Below, piece after piece: positions 34,503 to 46,712 of a DNA stretch of 64,000 nt (positions are counted from its first letter, which is position 1; each line of letters begins with the position of its first letter). The DNA is taken from contig CANJKZ010001153.1 in the NCBI GenBank assembly GCA_947471745.1, positions 248,001-312,000 of the forward strand, read 5' to 3'. The notes under the pieces are model-generated. The model did no database searches and was not told where the DNA came from. It was given only the letters and a program-made list of their open reading frames with translations. Both the position numbers and the translations under genes were made by a program. Origin of the DNA: Closterium sp. Naga37s-1. Its lineage: Eukaryota; Streptophyta; Zygnematophyceae; Desmidiales; Closteriaceae.

Positions 34503-35396
34503 GAATTCAGTCAGTATTCATATACGTGAATCTTGAATTACATATATGGTTTTAGTTATTATATAGGCTGGTCGCAGTGGCTGGTCTACCGAAAAATACC
34601 ATGGCAGCAGCGGGAGAGAATAGCAAATTCGGTCGGTATTATTAGGAGAGGTGCTGATTTTGTTACTATGTTCTCAACTCCTCGAAATTCTGGTTTGTCT
34701 GGCGGTTAGAATGCAGCTGGGAAACATTGCGATTTCATGATTGGTTTGCAATGCCGAGCAGGGCTGACATTTCAAAAAAACCACTCTGTACTTTTTGGGG
34801 GTAAATTTTTTTTTTTAGTCTGAGGCCTATTTTTAACAGAATGTCTACTCTGATTTTTCAGGATCCACACAACTATGACTCTGAAGGTGTAGAGTCCAGA
34901 ATGCAAAATCAGACTAAAACAATACTAAGGGACAAATTAAATCGGTGCACGCAAAGTTCCCACGCTGACATGATTTGCTGCTTCTCCTGCACGATATTTG
35001 CTTGTACTATATTGCTGCTCGCGATCTGCTACTTCCTCTGCTCGAGATTTGCTGTATCACTTTGCTGCTCGCGATTTGCTACTTCTGCTGTTCGAGATTT
35101 CCTTGTACTGTATTGCTGCTCGCGATTTGCTGCTACGAGATCGGTTGCATGTGTGGCGCGGCCTGCTGCTGGTGTGGCGCAAGCCGTTACTGGGTGGCGG
35201 ATCTGTTGCGAGTGTAATCATTCAGCCGTGGGCGAGTGTAATCATTCCACCGAAACATATGACGTTGCGGAAACTTTGTAGTATGAATAGAATTGCATTT
35301 CAGGGTTCATACCCTCTGTAGTCTGACGTCTCATTATCCGCTAAGTCACGAGTCAGATTTTCTCAGTATTCAAAACAATGTAAGTCTGAAGTACTC
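34503..35396. other. AT-rich spacer with a local minisatellite
   Basis: Unique AT-rich DNA without a supported gene. The frames at 34841-35321 follow from the repeat described separately at 34965-35150. Confidence 0.5.
34965..35150. repeat. Tandem repeats around TTGCTGCTCGCGATTTGCT
   Basis: Four to five imperfect copies of TGCTGCTCGCGATTTGCTAC-like and TGCTCGAGATTTGC-like half-units with alternating spacing, giving a higher-order period of about 65-70 bp. Confidence 0.7.
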
Positions 35397-35527
35397 TGTC
35401 AGAATACTGAACGAGAATGAATGCATTGAGCAAAAAGTTGGTACAAGTACTAACCCTAATTGGGTTGTACCCCTTATGGGCTACCCCACTACAGCCTACA
35501 CAATCTAAGCAGTATAACATTTTGACA
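35397..35527 (-). repeat. Element U LTR
   Basis: 131 bp, same subfamily as the Z LTR by eye. Arms GGTACAA (35440-35446) and TTGTACCCC (35465-35473). Confidence 0.88.
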
Positions 35528-37877
35528 CACACCCATAGACAAAGTGGGGGAGAACAAGTGGTCACAAGTCCAGTCAAGAAAAGCAAAGCAAGCTCAGGGT
35601 GGATCACGAAGTCACCACACATTCCAAGCACAAGCAAATGGCCACAAGGCCAGTTCACATGCAGAGTTACATAAAAGAGAACAAACAGTACAGTGATCAT
35701 AACCTAGCAAGTGTAAGCATACAGGTATATATATAGATCACAATACAAGCAAAGTCACGCAGTGAGCAAATGAGGCAAAGTAGGCACAAGGCCTAAAACA
35801 GTACAGAAACGCTGATGATCACCAGGCTCAAGTGCCTTGGTGAATATATCAGCAGTGTTGGCCCGATTGGCCACGTAAGCAAGACAAAGCTAACCACACT
35901 GCTGCAACTCTCGAGCAAAGAAGTAACGCAGAGCGATGCGCTTCGTTTTGTGCTCCAGACTGTGCTCCTGACACAAGGCAATCATGGCCTTGTTGTCTAC
36001 GTACAGAACCGGAGAAGAACGAGGCCGCTCTCCCAAGTCGGTCAGCAGGTAGGTGAGCCAGCGTAACTCCTGTGCAGCCATGGCCCCTGCGTAGATCTCA
36101 GCCTCACAACTGGAACTGAGAACAGAAGACGAGCGGGTCGACCGCCAAGAAACAGAGCCGGAGCCAAGGCTGAATGTGTAACCCTGTGACGACCGCTGCA
36201 TAGCCAAGTCGTCAACCCAAGAGGCGTCTGCGTGTCCAGTGAGGACAACTGGACCCCGTCCTCCAAGCTCCAGCCCCATGCCCGATGTACAGCACAAGTA
36301 GCGCAACACCCTCTTAGCGGCCTCCCAGTGCTCTGGTCAGTGTCTCCCGGGCGCAACATAGCGTGCCACAATGCTAAGAGGGTAGGCAAGGTCAGGTCGA
36401 GTGCAGGTCATCAGGTACATGAGGCAGCCCACAAGCTCTGGATATGGGCCACTCGGCTCTATGGACTCGTCCGAAGTTGGAGCTGAGAGCGACTGACCAA
36501 TAGGCAGAGGAGTGGACTGTGGCGAGGAGTATCGGAAGCCGAAGCGCTGAAGGACCTGGTGCACCATGTGTGACTGAGTCAGGGCGATGGTGCGCCGTGC
36601 TCTGTCCCGGGTGATCTGCAAGCCAAGATAGCTGCGCAGCTCACCCAGGTCAGTGCAGGTGTGTCTCTTGTGCAGCTCCGACTTCACAAGGGTCAGTGCC
36701 TCAGTGTAAGCAGTGGCAAAAACGAATTCATCGACGTACACAAGGATGTAGAACGGCGGCAACGAAGTGTCGGTGCGCAGAAAAGCGACGGGTCAGCAGT
36801 CGAAGGAGCAAACCAAGAGCCGCAAGTGTCGTCCTCAGTGTGTCGTGCCACTCGCGAGGTGCCTGGCGGAGACCGTAGACTGGCCGTCGGAGGCTCCACT
36901 AGGTACCTGCAGGAAACGACCCAGTGAAGCCAGGTGGGCGGCGCAACCAGATCTCCTCGTGATGGCTGCCCTGCAAGAAAGCTGTGCTGAAGTCAAGAGA
37001 GTGAAGCTCGTAGTCACGCTGAGCGGCAACGTGCAGCAGCACCCGAAGAGTGGTCATCTTCGGGGTAGGGGAGAAGGTATGGAAGAAGTCAACTCCCTGT
37101 CGCTGACTGAAGCCTCGTGCAACGTAACAAGCCTTGAAGACAGGCGGAGAACCCGGCGGCCGCTTCACCCTGAAAATCCACATTCCAACGACTATGTTCG
37201 CCCCAGGAGGGGGAAATGCGTTGATGTAGGTGCCTGTGGACTTCCAGGATGCCATCTCTGCGTCCATGGCTGTCTGCCACTGAGAGGAGTAAGGACCCGT
37301 AATCGCCTCTGCGTAAGAGCGCGGGGTCGGGATATCTGGTGCATCTGGGTCTCCCTCAGGTGCAAGCAGCATGGCCACGAGATGAGGTACAGCAACTGCA
37401 GGACACTCAAAGTCCTCCTGCATGTCCTCAAGGACGTCCGTGCCAAGAGCACACTCACCCCCGACGAACGGAGGACAGTCAGACTAAGACTCAGCAACAA
37501 GACTAGCGGCGTAGTTGAGACGACAGGCGGCAGAAATGTCAACAAGCTCAGCAACTAGGGCAGACGCAGCAGCGGACTCAAACGAAGGGTCAGTGACAAC
37601 AGTGGCTAGAAGACGTGGGATAGTAGGACTGGAAGCATGAACTAAGTCAGACTCAGGGTCCGGACCGTCAACAAGAGAGGACGCAGGAGGAGATGGCAGG
37701 GGAACTCGCAGTGGGGAGTCTGGCTGTAACTGTGGCTGCGACTGGTGAGGCGGTGGACACAATAAGCTAGGAGTAAGGCCAGTAGAAGACGGGAGACAAA
37801 GAACCTGGCGAAGGACCGAGTTAGGAAGCGGCAGAGACGACAGTCGCGGCGGAACGAAAAATGGCCGCCGCTGCACA

Positions 37878-38575
37878 TTGCCTCCAACACCAGTGCCGCC
37901 AGCTCCAACACGCCCATCGCCAACACCTCCAGCTCCAGGGTCTCCAGCTCCAGTGCCTTCAGCTCCAGGGTCTCTAGCTCCAGCGCCTCCAGCGCCAGCG
38001 CCTCCAGTGCCAGGGCCTCCAGCCCCAGCGCCTCCAGCTCCAATGCCTCCAGCTCCAGAGTCTCCAGCTCCAGCTCCTCCGGCTCCAGCGCCTCCAGCGC
38101 CAGTGCCTCCAGCTCCAGGGTCTCCAGCTTCACTGCCTCCAGCTCCAGGGTCTCCAGCTCCAGTGCCTCGAACACCACCAGCTCCGGCAGCTTCAGTAAC
38201 ACTAGTACGAGCACCTCTAGGACCAGCAGCTCCAGCACCTCCGCTACCTCTATCTCCAGCAGTAACTCCAGCACCTCCAGGACTAGTAGCTCCAGCTCCA
38301 CTGCCTCTAGCGGCAGGGCCTCCAGCTCCAGGGTCTCCAGCTCCAGCTCCTCCAGCTCCAGCGCCTCCAGTGCCAGTGCCTCCATAGGGTCTCCAGCTCC
38401 AGAGCCTCCAACTCCAGGGTCTTCAGCTCCAGCGCCTCCAACACCACCAGCTCCGGCAGCTCTAGTACCTCTAGTACAATCACCTCTAGGACGAGCAGCT
38501 CCAGCACCTCCGGTACCTCCAGCTCCAGCAGTATCTCCAGCACCTCCAGGACTAGTAGCTCCAGCACCTCCAGCT
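37878..38575 (-). repeat. Element U triplet-repeat linker
   Basis: About 700 bp of CCAGCTCCAGGGTCTCCAGCT-type units on the plus strand, open in several frames. This is the longest linker of this kind among the five coding elements. Confidence 0.85.
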
Positions 38576-38706
38576 TGTCAAACTTATACGCTATAGTCTC
38601 TCTAGGCTATAGTGGGGTAGTTCATATAGGGTACAACACTTTTAGGTTTCCTACTTGTACCCACCTGCTTGCTAGTTCAGTCATTCCTTCCTTCACTATT
38701 CTGACA
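38576..38706 (+). repeat. Element T 5' LTR
   Basis: 131 bp. Arms GGGTACAA (38629-38636) and TTGTACCC (38655-38662) with an 18-nt loop. Same family as the W LTRs in inverse orientation. Confidence 0.92.
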
Positions 38707-38779
38707 TGGTATTATGAGCAGGTTCCCTCGTGGGAACGTTTTTTTTTTTAGGGCCCACCACGATTTATTTTTTCCTGCC

Positions 38780-39230
38780 CTGCCCGAAGCGCGCCTTGCG
38801 CCTGCCTCACCTGCGCCGTCGCGCGCCCTGCCCTAGTGCCGCCTGTCGTGGCCCTGCCTTCTCGGCCCGTCGCGGCCCTGCCTTTTCGGCCCGTCGCGGC
38901 CCTGCCTTCTCGACCTGTCGCGGCCCTGCCTTCTCGGCCCGTCGCCGGCCTGTCGCCGCCTGTCGCCGGCCCGTCCCGGCCCGTCGCCGCCCGTCGCCGC
39001 CCGTCGCTGGCCCGTCGCGGCCCTGCCTTCGCCGCCCGACGCTGGCCCGTCCCGGCCCGTCCCGGTCCATCGCCGGCCCGTCCCGGCCCGTCGCCGCCCG
39101 TCGCTGGCCCGTCGCCGCTCGTCGCGGCCTTGCCTTCACCGCCCGCCGCGGCCCTGCCCTAACGGCCCGCTGCGGCCCTGCCCTGCAGCCGCCCTGTCGC
39201 GGCCCTGCCCTGCTGCCGCCCCAGTCGTGG
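38780..39230 (+). repeat. Element T GC-rich leader repeats
   Basis: Imperfect units of about 24 bp, GCCCGTCGCGGCCCTGCCTT-type, between primer site and gag, grading into CCGTCGCCGCC-type short units. Confidence 0.82.
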
Positions 39231-42200
39231 CCCTGACCTAACCGCCAGCTGCGGCCCTGCCCTGCACCCGCCCCTGGTAAGCACCCGCGCCGCCCTGCCG
39301 CGCCGCGCCGCCAGGAGCCGAGCCGCGCCGCCCAGCCGAGCCGCGCCACCCTACCGAGCCGCGCAGCCCTGCCGAGCCGCGCCGCCCTACTGAGCCGCAC
39401 TGCCCTGCCCACGCTGCTCCTACTGCTACTGCTGATTCTGCTGTCACTGCTGCTACTGCTGCTACTGCCGCTATGGCTAGCCCTAATGTTCTTACCTTTG
39501 ATGCTGAGGGGCGTGCGGTTGACTTTGACGTGTGGGTTAACGACCTGCAACTCTTTCTTCAGTGTGACTCTAAGGACGGAGTATCCCTTTTCGATCACAC
39601 GTCCGGTGTCTCTCCTGCACCTGCTGCTACTGCTGACAGTACGGTTCGCTCGCAGTGGACCACTCGTGATGCTGTTGCTCGCCTTGCTATTCGTAGTCAC
39701 CTGCTGTCTGCTGAGCGCGCGCAATTTGGCCAGTACAAGACTGCTAAGTCTTTGTATGACGCTGTCGTAGCGCGCTACTCCTCCCCTGCCACTGCTGCCC
39801 TCAGCCGCCTCATGATGCCGTACCTTTTCCCTGACCTTGCCGCCTTTGCCATAATCGCTGACCTCACTGCTCACCTCCGCACTAGTGACGCCCGCTACCG
39901 CGCTGCGCTTCCCACTGAGTTCTGTGCCAAGAACCCCCCCCCCGTGTACATCACCCTTTACTACCTAGTCACCCGCCTCTCTGACTCCCTTGCTTCAGTC
40001 AGGGACCACTTTCTCTCCCTTTGCCCCACTGAGCTCACCGTGGACCTGCTAGAGGAGCGCCTCACTGCAGCTGAGAAGAGTATCGTTGCTGTAGGTGCTT
40101 CTCGCGGCGACCCTCGCGCCCCTTTCTTTGAGGGGTGTTCCACTGTCCCCCTTCTCCCCTCTGTTGCTTCTGCTGCTGCTATCGACCTCGTTGGCACTGA
40201 GGAGGTCGGGGCTGCGTCTGCTCCTAGTGGGAGGCGCCGCAACAGCAAGGGCAAGGGGGGTAAGGGTGGTGGAGGGGACGGTGGGGGCGGCGGTGGAGGC
40301 GGTGGAGGAGGCGGAGGGGGTGGCGGTGGAGGTGGGGGTGGTGGCGGGAGTGGGGGCTTCGGTGGCGGCGGTGGGGGTGGTGGAGGCAGCGGCAGTGGCG
40401 GTGGAGGCAGCGGCAGCGGTGGTGGAGGTGGTGGCGGCGATGGTGCTGGTCGAGGTGGAGCCGCACAGCGTGGAGGCTTTGGTGGTAGCCAGCGCCAGCA
40501 GCAGCCGCGTTCCCGTGAGACCCCGTCGGCCCAGCAGCTTCGTGAGTGGTACGCTGGGCGTGGGAGGTCTGGGGGTGTTGGTCCCTGCACTTACGTTCTT
40601 CGCACCGGAGGGCGCCGTGGGGAGACGTGCGGGCTGCCACACACTACGCAGCGCTGCTTCGGTTGCCTGACTGACGCCTGGCGCGCCCAGTTTCCTGACG
40701 CTGTTGAGCTCCCTCGCTGGGGTGATCTGCTGAAGCAGAATGTTGCTATCTTTGATCTTGATTTCGATGCTATCCTTACTGCCATGTATGCTGTGACTGA
40801 TAGTGCTGAGGGTGACTGTTACCTGTGTGTTCCGCCCGACCCGGGCATTGAGGCTGCTGCTCTAGGTGCTAGTGAGTCTGCTGCTCCAGGTACTAGTGAG
40901 TCTGCTGCTCCAGGTACTAGTGAGTCTGCTGCTCCAGGTGCTGGTGAGTCTGCTCTCTCTGGTACTGCACCTACTGAGGCCTTGCACACTTTCACACTTG
41001 ACTCTGGTGCTTCGCGCCCCTTCTTTCGCGACAGCACCACACTCACGCCGCTCAGTCGGCCTGTCGCAGTCTCCCTGGCTGACCCCTCTGGGGGCCCAGT
41101 CCTTGCGCACTCTTCCACGGTTCTACCGTGTCCTGCGGCCCCGTCGGGCTTGCTGTCGGGACTCCACCTCCCCTCGTTCTCTACAAACTTGGTGAGTGGA
41201 GCTGACCTCCAGGACGTGTGGGTTGACCAGTTCACCCCTGGAGGTTAGCGTGTGACCCACTGCACTTGCTCTCGGACGGGCCGCCACTTGGCCACGTTCA
41301 CCCGTCGGCCTAGGTCGAGTCTGTACACACTGACTACTGCGTCTCCTCCGGTTACTGCGTTTGGTCAGGTAGCCGCGTCTGGTCAGGTGTTTGCTGCCGC
41401 GTCCAGGTCTAGTCCAGCGTCTGCCCCCTACTCGTGTCGTCCTCTGTCACACGAGACTCTCCTTTGGCACCACCGCCTTGGTCAACCCTCCCTGCCTCGT
41501 CTTCGAGGTATGGCCTCCCGTACCCTTGTCTCTGGTCTCCCCCGGTCCCTCCCTCCCCTTCCTCCGGGGCCTGCCCCTACCTGTGTTCCTTGTGTCGAGG
41601 GCCGGCAGCGCGCCGCTCCTCACTCCTCCGAGTTCCCTCCGACAGAGGCTCCCCTGCAGACTCTCCACATGGACGTGTGGGGCCCAGCCCACGTCTGTGG
41701 ACAGGGTCACGAGCGTTACTTCCTGCTGGTCGTTGACGACTACTCGCGTTACACCACAGTCTTCCCCTTACGCCACAAGGGTGAGGTCACTGAGGTGTTG
41801 ATCGACTGGATCCGCGGTACCCGTCGCCAGCTCAGCGAGAGTTTCGGCTCGGACCTTCCTGTTCTGCGTCTGCACTCAGACAGAGGTGGTGAGTTTTCCT
41901 CCGACCTTCTGAGGGCTTTCTGTCGTGCGGAGGGCATCTGCCAGACGTTCACGCTTCCGGCCTCCCCACAGCAAAATGGGATTGCTGAGCGCCGCATTGG
42001 CATGGTCATGGACGTCGCTCATACGTCCATGATCCATGCGGTGGCTCCCCATTTTCTGTGGTCGTTCGCGGTTCAGTACGCTGTGCATCAGATCAACCTT
42101 CAGCCTCGTGTCTCCTTGCCGGAGACCACACCTACTCTGCGGTGGACGGGGAAGGTTGGCGATGCGCCTCTGTTCCGTGTCTAGGGATCTCGAGCTTTTG

Positions 42201-42519
42201 TCCGCAATACTTCCGCGGACAAGCTGTCCTCCCGTGCCGTTCCCTGCGTCTTCCTTGGCTTCCCCCCTGACGCACCTGGGTGGCAGTTTTACCACCCCAC
42301 CTCGTGTCGTGTTCTGTCCTCTAAGGACGTCACGTTTGACGAGTCGGTATCTTACTACCGTCACTTTCCCTACCGCACTGCCCCTCTCCCCACCCCGCCA
42401 CTCTTCCTAGCACCAGGTGCTCCTCCGGTAGACCCCCTCCCCCCTCAGGGTCCTGCCCCCTCAGGTGTGTCCCAGGTAGACCCTGTCGAGCCTGTTGAGG
42501 TAGCTGTCGACTCTGGTGC

Positions 42520-42840
42520 TGAGCCTGCGGGTGCGGGGCCTGGGGGTGCTGAGCCTGGAGTTGCTGAATCTGAGGGTGCGGAGCCTGGGGGTGCTGAGCC
42601 TGAGCGTGTGGAGCCTGGGGGAGCTGAGCCTGGAGGTGCTCGTACTGGAGGTACTGGAGCTGCTAGGGCTGGTGGTGCTGCAGGAGTTGGAGCTGTAGGT
42701 GCTTTAGCTGTTGCTACTGGAGGTGCTGCTGGAGCTGGAGCTGCTAGAGGTACTGGAGCTGGTGGTGCTGCGGGAGTTGTAGCTGGAGACCCAGGAGCTG
42801 AGGGTACTGGTGCTGTCTCTGCTGTTTCTGGAGGCGCTGC
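42520..42840 (+). repeat. Element T linker repeats
   Basis: GAGCCTGGGGGTGCTGAGCC-type units followed by GGAGCTGGAGCTGCT-type units, encoding GGAEP and AGAAG repeats between integrase and reverse transcriptase. Confidence 0.78.
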
Positions 42841-45383
42841 GCGGCCGCGGCCGTACTACGTTCCGCTCCTTCAGCAGGTTCTTGGTCTCCCGCCTTCTAC
42901 TGGTCCTACTCCTCCCTTACTGAGTCCACCGCCTGTCCAGTCACTGTCGCAGTTACAGCCAGCCTCTCCACTGCCTGGTCCTTCTCCTTAATCTGGACTG
43001 ACTAGAGGTCTTACGGAGCGTCGTGAGCCTGAGTCTCGTCCTGCGTCGCCTGAGTCTTGTCCTGCGTCACCTGAGTCTCGTCCTGAGTCGCCTGTTCGCG
43101 CTGTTCGCACTGGTCGACGTGTTCCGCGTCAGCGTCCTCCTCCTGTCCCCGTCACTCACTATATGATTCTGCATCCTTCCACTGCTCCACAGCGTGTCCC
43201 TCTGCCGTCTCCTCCTGCGTCCTCTCTTCCTGACGGTCCGGACCCGGAGTCTGACTCCCTTCATGCTGCTAGTCCTACTGTCACGCGTTTTCTGGCCACT
43301 GTTGTCACTGACCCTTCGTTTGAGTCCACTGTTGCGTCTGCTCTAGTTGCTGAGCTTGTTGACTTTGCTGCCGCCTGTCGTCTAGACTACGCCACTAGTC
43401 TTGTTGCTGAGTCTGAGTCTGCGTCTGTCTGTCCTCCGTCCGTCGGGGGTGAGTGTGCTCTTGGCACGGACGTCCTTGAGGACAGACAGGAGGAGTTTGA
43501 GTGCTTTGCCGCTGCTTTACCTCATCTCGTGTCCATGCTGCTTGCCCCTGAGGGAGACCCGGATGCACCAGACATCCCGACCCCGCGCTCTTACGCAGAG
43601 GCGATAGAGGGTCCCTACTCCTCTCAGTGGCAGACAGCCATGGACACAGAGATGGCTTCCTGGAAGTCCACAGGCACCTACGTCGATGAGGTTCCCCCGC
43701 CTGGGGCGAACATCGTCAGTGGCATGTGGATTTTCAGGGTGAAGCGGCCGCCAGGTTCTCCGCCTGTCTTCAAGGCGCGTTACGTTGCACGAGGCTTCAG
43801 TCAGCGACAGGGAGTTGACTTCTTCCAGACCTTCTCCCCTACCTCGAAGATGACCACTCTTCGGGTGCTGCTGCACGTTGCCGCTCAGCGTGACTACGAG
43901 CTACACTCTCTTGACTTCAGCACAGCTTTCCTACAGGGCAGCCTGCACAAGGAGATATGGCTGCGCCGCCCACCTGGCTTGACTGGGTCGTTTCCTGCTG
44001 GTACCCAGTGGAGCCTCCGGCGGCCAGTCTACGGTCTCCGCCAGGCACCCCGTGAGTGGCACGACACACTGAGGACGACTCTTGCTGCTCTTGGGTTTGC
44101 TCCTTCCACTGCCGACCCGTCATTGTTTCTACGCACCGACACCACTCTGCCGCCGTTCTACGTTCTCGTGTACGTAGACGACTTGGTCTTTGCTACTGCT
44201 GAAACTGAGGCACTCGCCCATGTGAAGTCGGAACTGCAGAAGAGACACACGTGCACAGACCTGGGTGAGCTGACAAGCTATCTTGGCTTGCAGATCACCC
44301 GGGACAGAGCACAGCGCACCATTACCTTGACTCAGTCACACATGGTGCAGCAGGTCCTTCAGCGCTTCGGCTTCACGTACTCCTCGCCACAGTCCACTCC
44401 TCTGCCTACCGGTCACTCGCTCTCAGCTCCACCTTCGGACGAGTCCGTAGAGCCGAGTGGCCCGTATCCAGAGCTTGTGGGCTGCCTCATGTACCTGATG
44501 ACCTGCACTCGACCTGACCTTGCCTACCCTCTTAGCATTCTAGCACGCTATGTCGCTCCTGGCAGACACAGGAAGGAGCACATGGATGCAGCTAAGAGGG
44601 TGTTGCGCTACTTGTGCAGTACGTCGGGCATGGGGCTCGTGCTTGGAGGACGGGCTCGAGTTGTCCTCACTGGTCACGCAGACGCTTCCTGGGCTGACGA
44701 CTTGACTACGCAGCGGTCGTCACAGGGTTACACCTTTAGCCTTGGCTCCGGCTCTGTCTCTTTGCGGTCTACCCGCTCGTCTTCTGTTCTCAGCTCCAGT
44801 TGTGAGGCTGAGATCTACGCAGGAGCCATGGCTGCACAGGAGTTACGCTGGCTCACCTACCTGCTGACCGACCTGGGAGAGCCGCCTCGTTCTCCTCCCG
44901 TGCTGTACGTCGACAACAAGGCCGTGACTGCCTTGTGTTAGGAGCACAGACTGGAGCACAGAACGAAGCACATCGCTCTGCGCTACTTCCTTGCTCGAGA
45001 GTTGCAGCAGCGTGGTCAGCTTCGTCTTGCTTACGTGGCCACTCGGGCCAACACTGCTGATGTTTTCACCAAGGCACTTCAGCCTTGTGATCATCAGCGT
45101 TTCTGTACTGTTCTAGGCCTTGTACCTACTGTGCCTCACTTGCTTACTTCTTGACTCTGCTTGTACTGTGATCTCTATACATATACCTGCATGCTTACAC
45201 TTGCTAGGTTGTGTTCACTGTATTGCTTGTTCTCCTTTATATAACTCTGCATGTGAACTGGCCTTGTGGCCATTTGCTTGTGCTCAGAATGCGTGGTGAC
45301 GTCGTGATCCACCCTCAGTTTGCTTTGCCTTTCTTGACCGGTCTTGTGGCCTCTTGTTCTCCCCCACTTTGCCTATGGGGGTG

Positions 45384-45514
45384 TGTCAAACTTATATGCT
45401 ATAGTCTGTCGAGGCTGTAGTGGGGTAGTTCATATAGGGTTCAACACTTTTAGGTTTCCCACTTGCTCCCACCTGCTTGCTAGTTCAGTCATTCCTTCCT
45501 TCACTATTCTGACA
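45384..45514 (+). repeat. Element T 3' LTR
   Basis: 131 bp, preceded by CCCCCACTTTGCCTATGGGGGTG. Its right end cuts into the Myb/SANT gene. Confidence 0.92.
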
Positions 45515-46712
45515 ACCACGCGTTGCGGCTGCACCCCTCTTTCCCATAAGACGCCAGGTGCGCTCCCCAGATTTGGCGACGACTGCAGATCGAGACACCT
45601 GTCGTCGCACCTGAATCGGGCGGAGCGGATGTCAGAGACGCGAGCGGGATCGTGTCTGGCGACAAGGGAGAGACAGTCCCGCGGGAAGGGGTGTCTCCAG
45701 CGGGGGACGGAGCGCGAGAGGGGGTGGAGGGATTTATCGTTGCGGTCGACATCGGACGGTTAGTGGGAGCGGATGTATCAGCATCAATGGTAGTTGTCTC
45801 GGTTTCTGCAGTTGGCGGGAATGTTGCTGGCAGAGGGAGCGGGTTTGTCGGAGGTGCGGAAACGGCGATCGCCGCAGCCGTCGATGTAACAGACGAGGGA
45901 ATCGCCGTGACTGGTGCCGGACGACGCACAGAGGTGGTGGTGGGAGGCGTCGCTGTAGGCGTCGCAGTGGTGCTGGTGCGAACCGTACGCCCTCCACCGC
46001 CGCGACCATTTAACCCAGTGCCTGCAAGCACAGGGGGGATTGTACTCGGGCGCTCACCCCATAAAGTCTCGCCGAGGTGATACCAAACAGGGAGACCAGT
46101 TGCGCGTCCCGCCCCGGAGCGCTTGATCCGATCGTTGATCTTGCGCCACTGCTCCTTCATGCGATTGTATTTCGCCTTGAGCGCGGATACATCGTGCCGC
46201 CAAGAGGGATTCTGCTCCAGAAGCTCTTGCTGGATTAACAGGAACCAACTGCGGCCTTGCTGCCCAGTGCGCGCCCGGACCTGTGCCTGCCGGGTGATGA
46301 ACGCGGCTAGGACCTCGCATTCTTCTTCGGGGGTCCAACGAGGGAGAGTCCTGCCTGTAGATCGGCGTGAAGGAGCTTTAGTTTCAGCGGTCGGGGCTGT
46401 CTCCTGTTCCGTTTGCTCCTCCTCTACCTCGCCGAGAGTTGCGGCATTGTCCATGTCACCACCGAGACCGTAATCGTCGTCGGCGTCGTAGGAGGCTGTA
46501 TGGGAAGGGATCTGGTAGACCCACCAGTCAGCTGGAGTGACGGTGGTTGCGGTGGAGGGCTGAGTATTGGCGAGAGTCGAAGCAGGGATCTGGAACTCTT
46601 CTGTCTCTGGCAGATCTGGAGCAAGCGGGTGTTCAGTAGGGGGACTTGGACTAGAGGTGTTCGGGGTGGTGTTGGCCGGTTCAGAGTTCTCACCTGCGCT
46701 AGAGTGCTCCAT
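45515..46712 (-). pseudogene. Myb/SANT (trihelix-like) DNA-binding gene, 3' end lost at the Copia T junction
   Basis: The minus-strand frame starts at 46712. About residues 124-222 form a Myb/SANT-like (trihelix, Myb_DNA-bind_4-like) domain: LPRWTPEEECEVLAAF in helix 1, SWFLLIQQELLEQNPSWRHD, then the third-helix type ALKAKYNRMKEQWRKI and a WYHLGETLWGE close. A Ser/Thr/Pro-rich N-terminal arm with an acidic patch (DADDDYG) precedes it, and a long Thr/Pro/Ala-rich tail follows. Such proteins occur as plant trihelix factors and as the DNA-binding ORF of PIF/Harbinger transposons. No transposase is present here, so the source is open. The frame runs straight into the Copia T LTR at 45514, so the natural C-terminus is missing. 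Nuclear localisation is inferred from the family only. Confidence 0.6.

Larger units (their letters stand above)
35397..38575 (-). mobile_element. Copia element U, 3' half only
   Basis: One 131-bp LTR (35397-35527, TGTCAGAATAC...ATTTTGACA) similar to that of Z. Then on the minus strand: conserved tail, RNase H and reverse transcriptase (about 35790-37600), a pre-RT variable region (to 37876) and a triplet-repeat linker (37878-38575) that stops where element T begins. No gag, protease, integrase or second LTR of U is present in the window, nor a target duplication. It is broken in several places. Confidence 0.88.
38576..45514 (+). mobile_element. Copia element T, nearly complete
   Basis: Two 131-bp LTRs (38576-38706 and 45384-45514), TGTCAAACTTATA...TTCTGACA, and primer site TGGTATTATGAGCAGG. 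Parts in order: GC-rich leader (38780-39230), gag (from 39473, FDVWVNDLQLFL, ARYSSPATAAL), a Gly-rich segment, protease (LDSGAS), GAG-pre-integrase (WHHRLGQPS), integrase (LRLHSDRGGEFSS, to about 42400), a linker, reverse transcriptase (WIFRVKRPPGS, YVDDLVFA) and RNase H (to about 45154), then the tail. It has every domain class but is broken in roughly three or four places. The LTRs differ at about eight positions (about 6%). The 5-bp flanks (CAGCT and ACCAC) do not match. Confidence 0.92.

Noticed and set aside
45384-45514. C-terminal residues of the Myb/SANT frame
   Set aside because: The last codons of that frame lie within the Copia T LTR and are not native to the gene.
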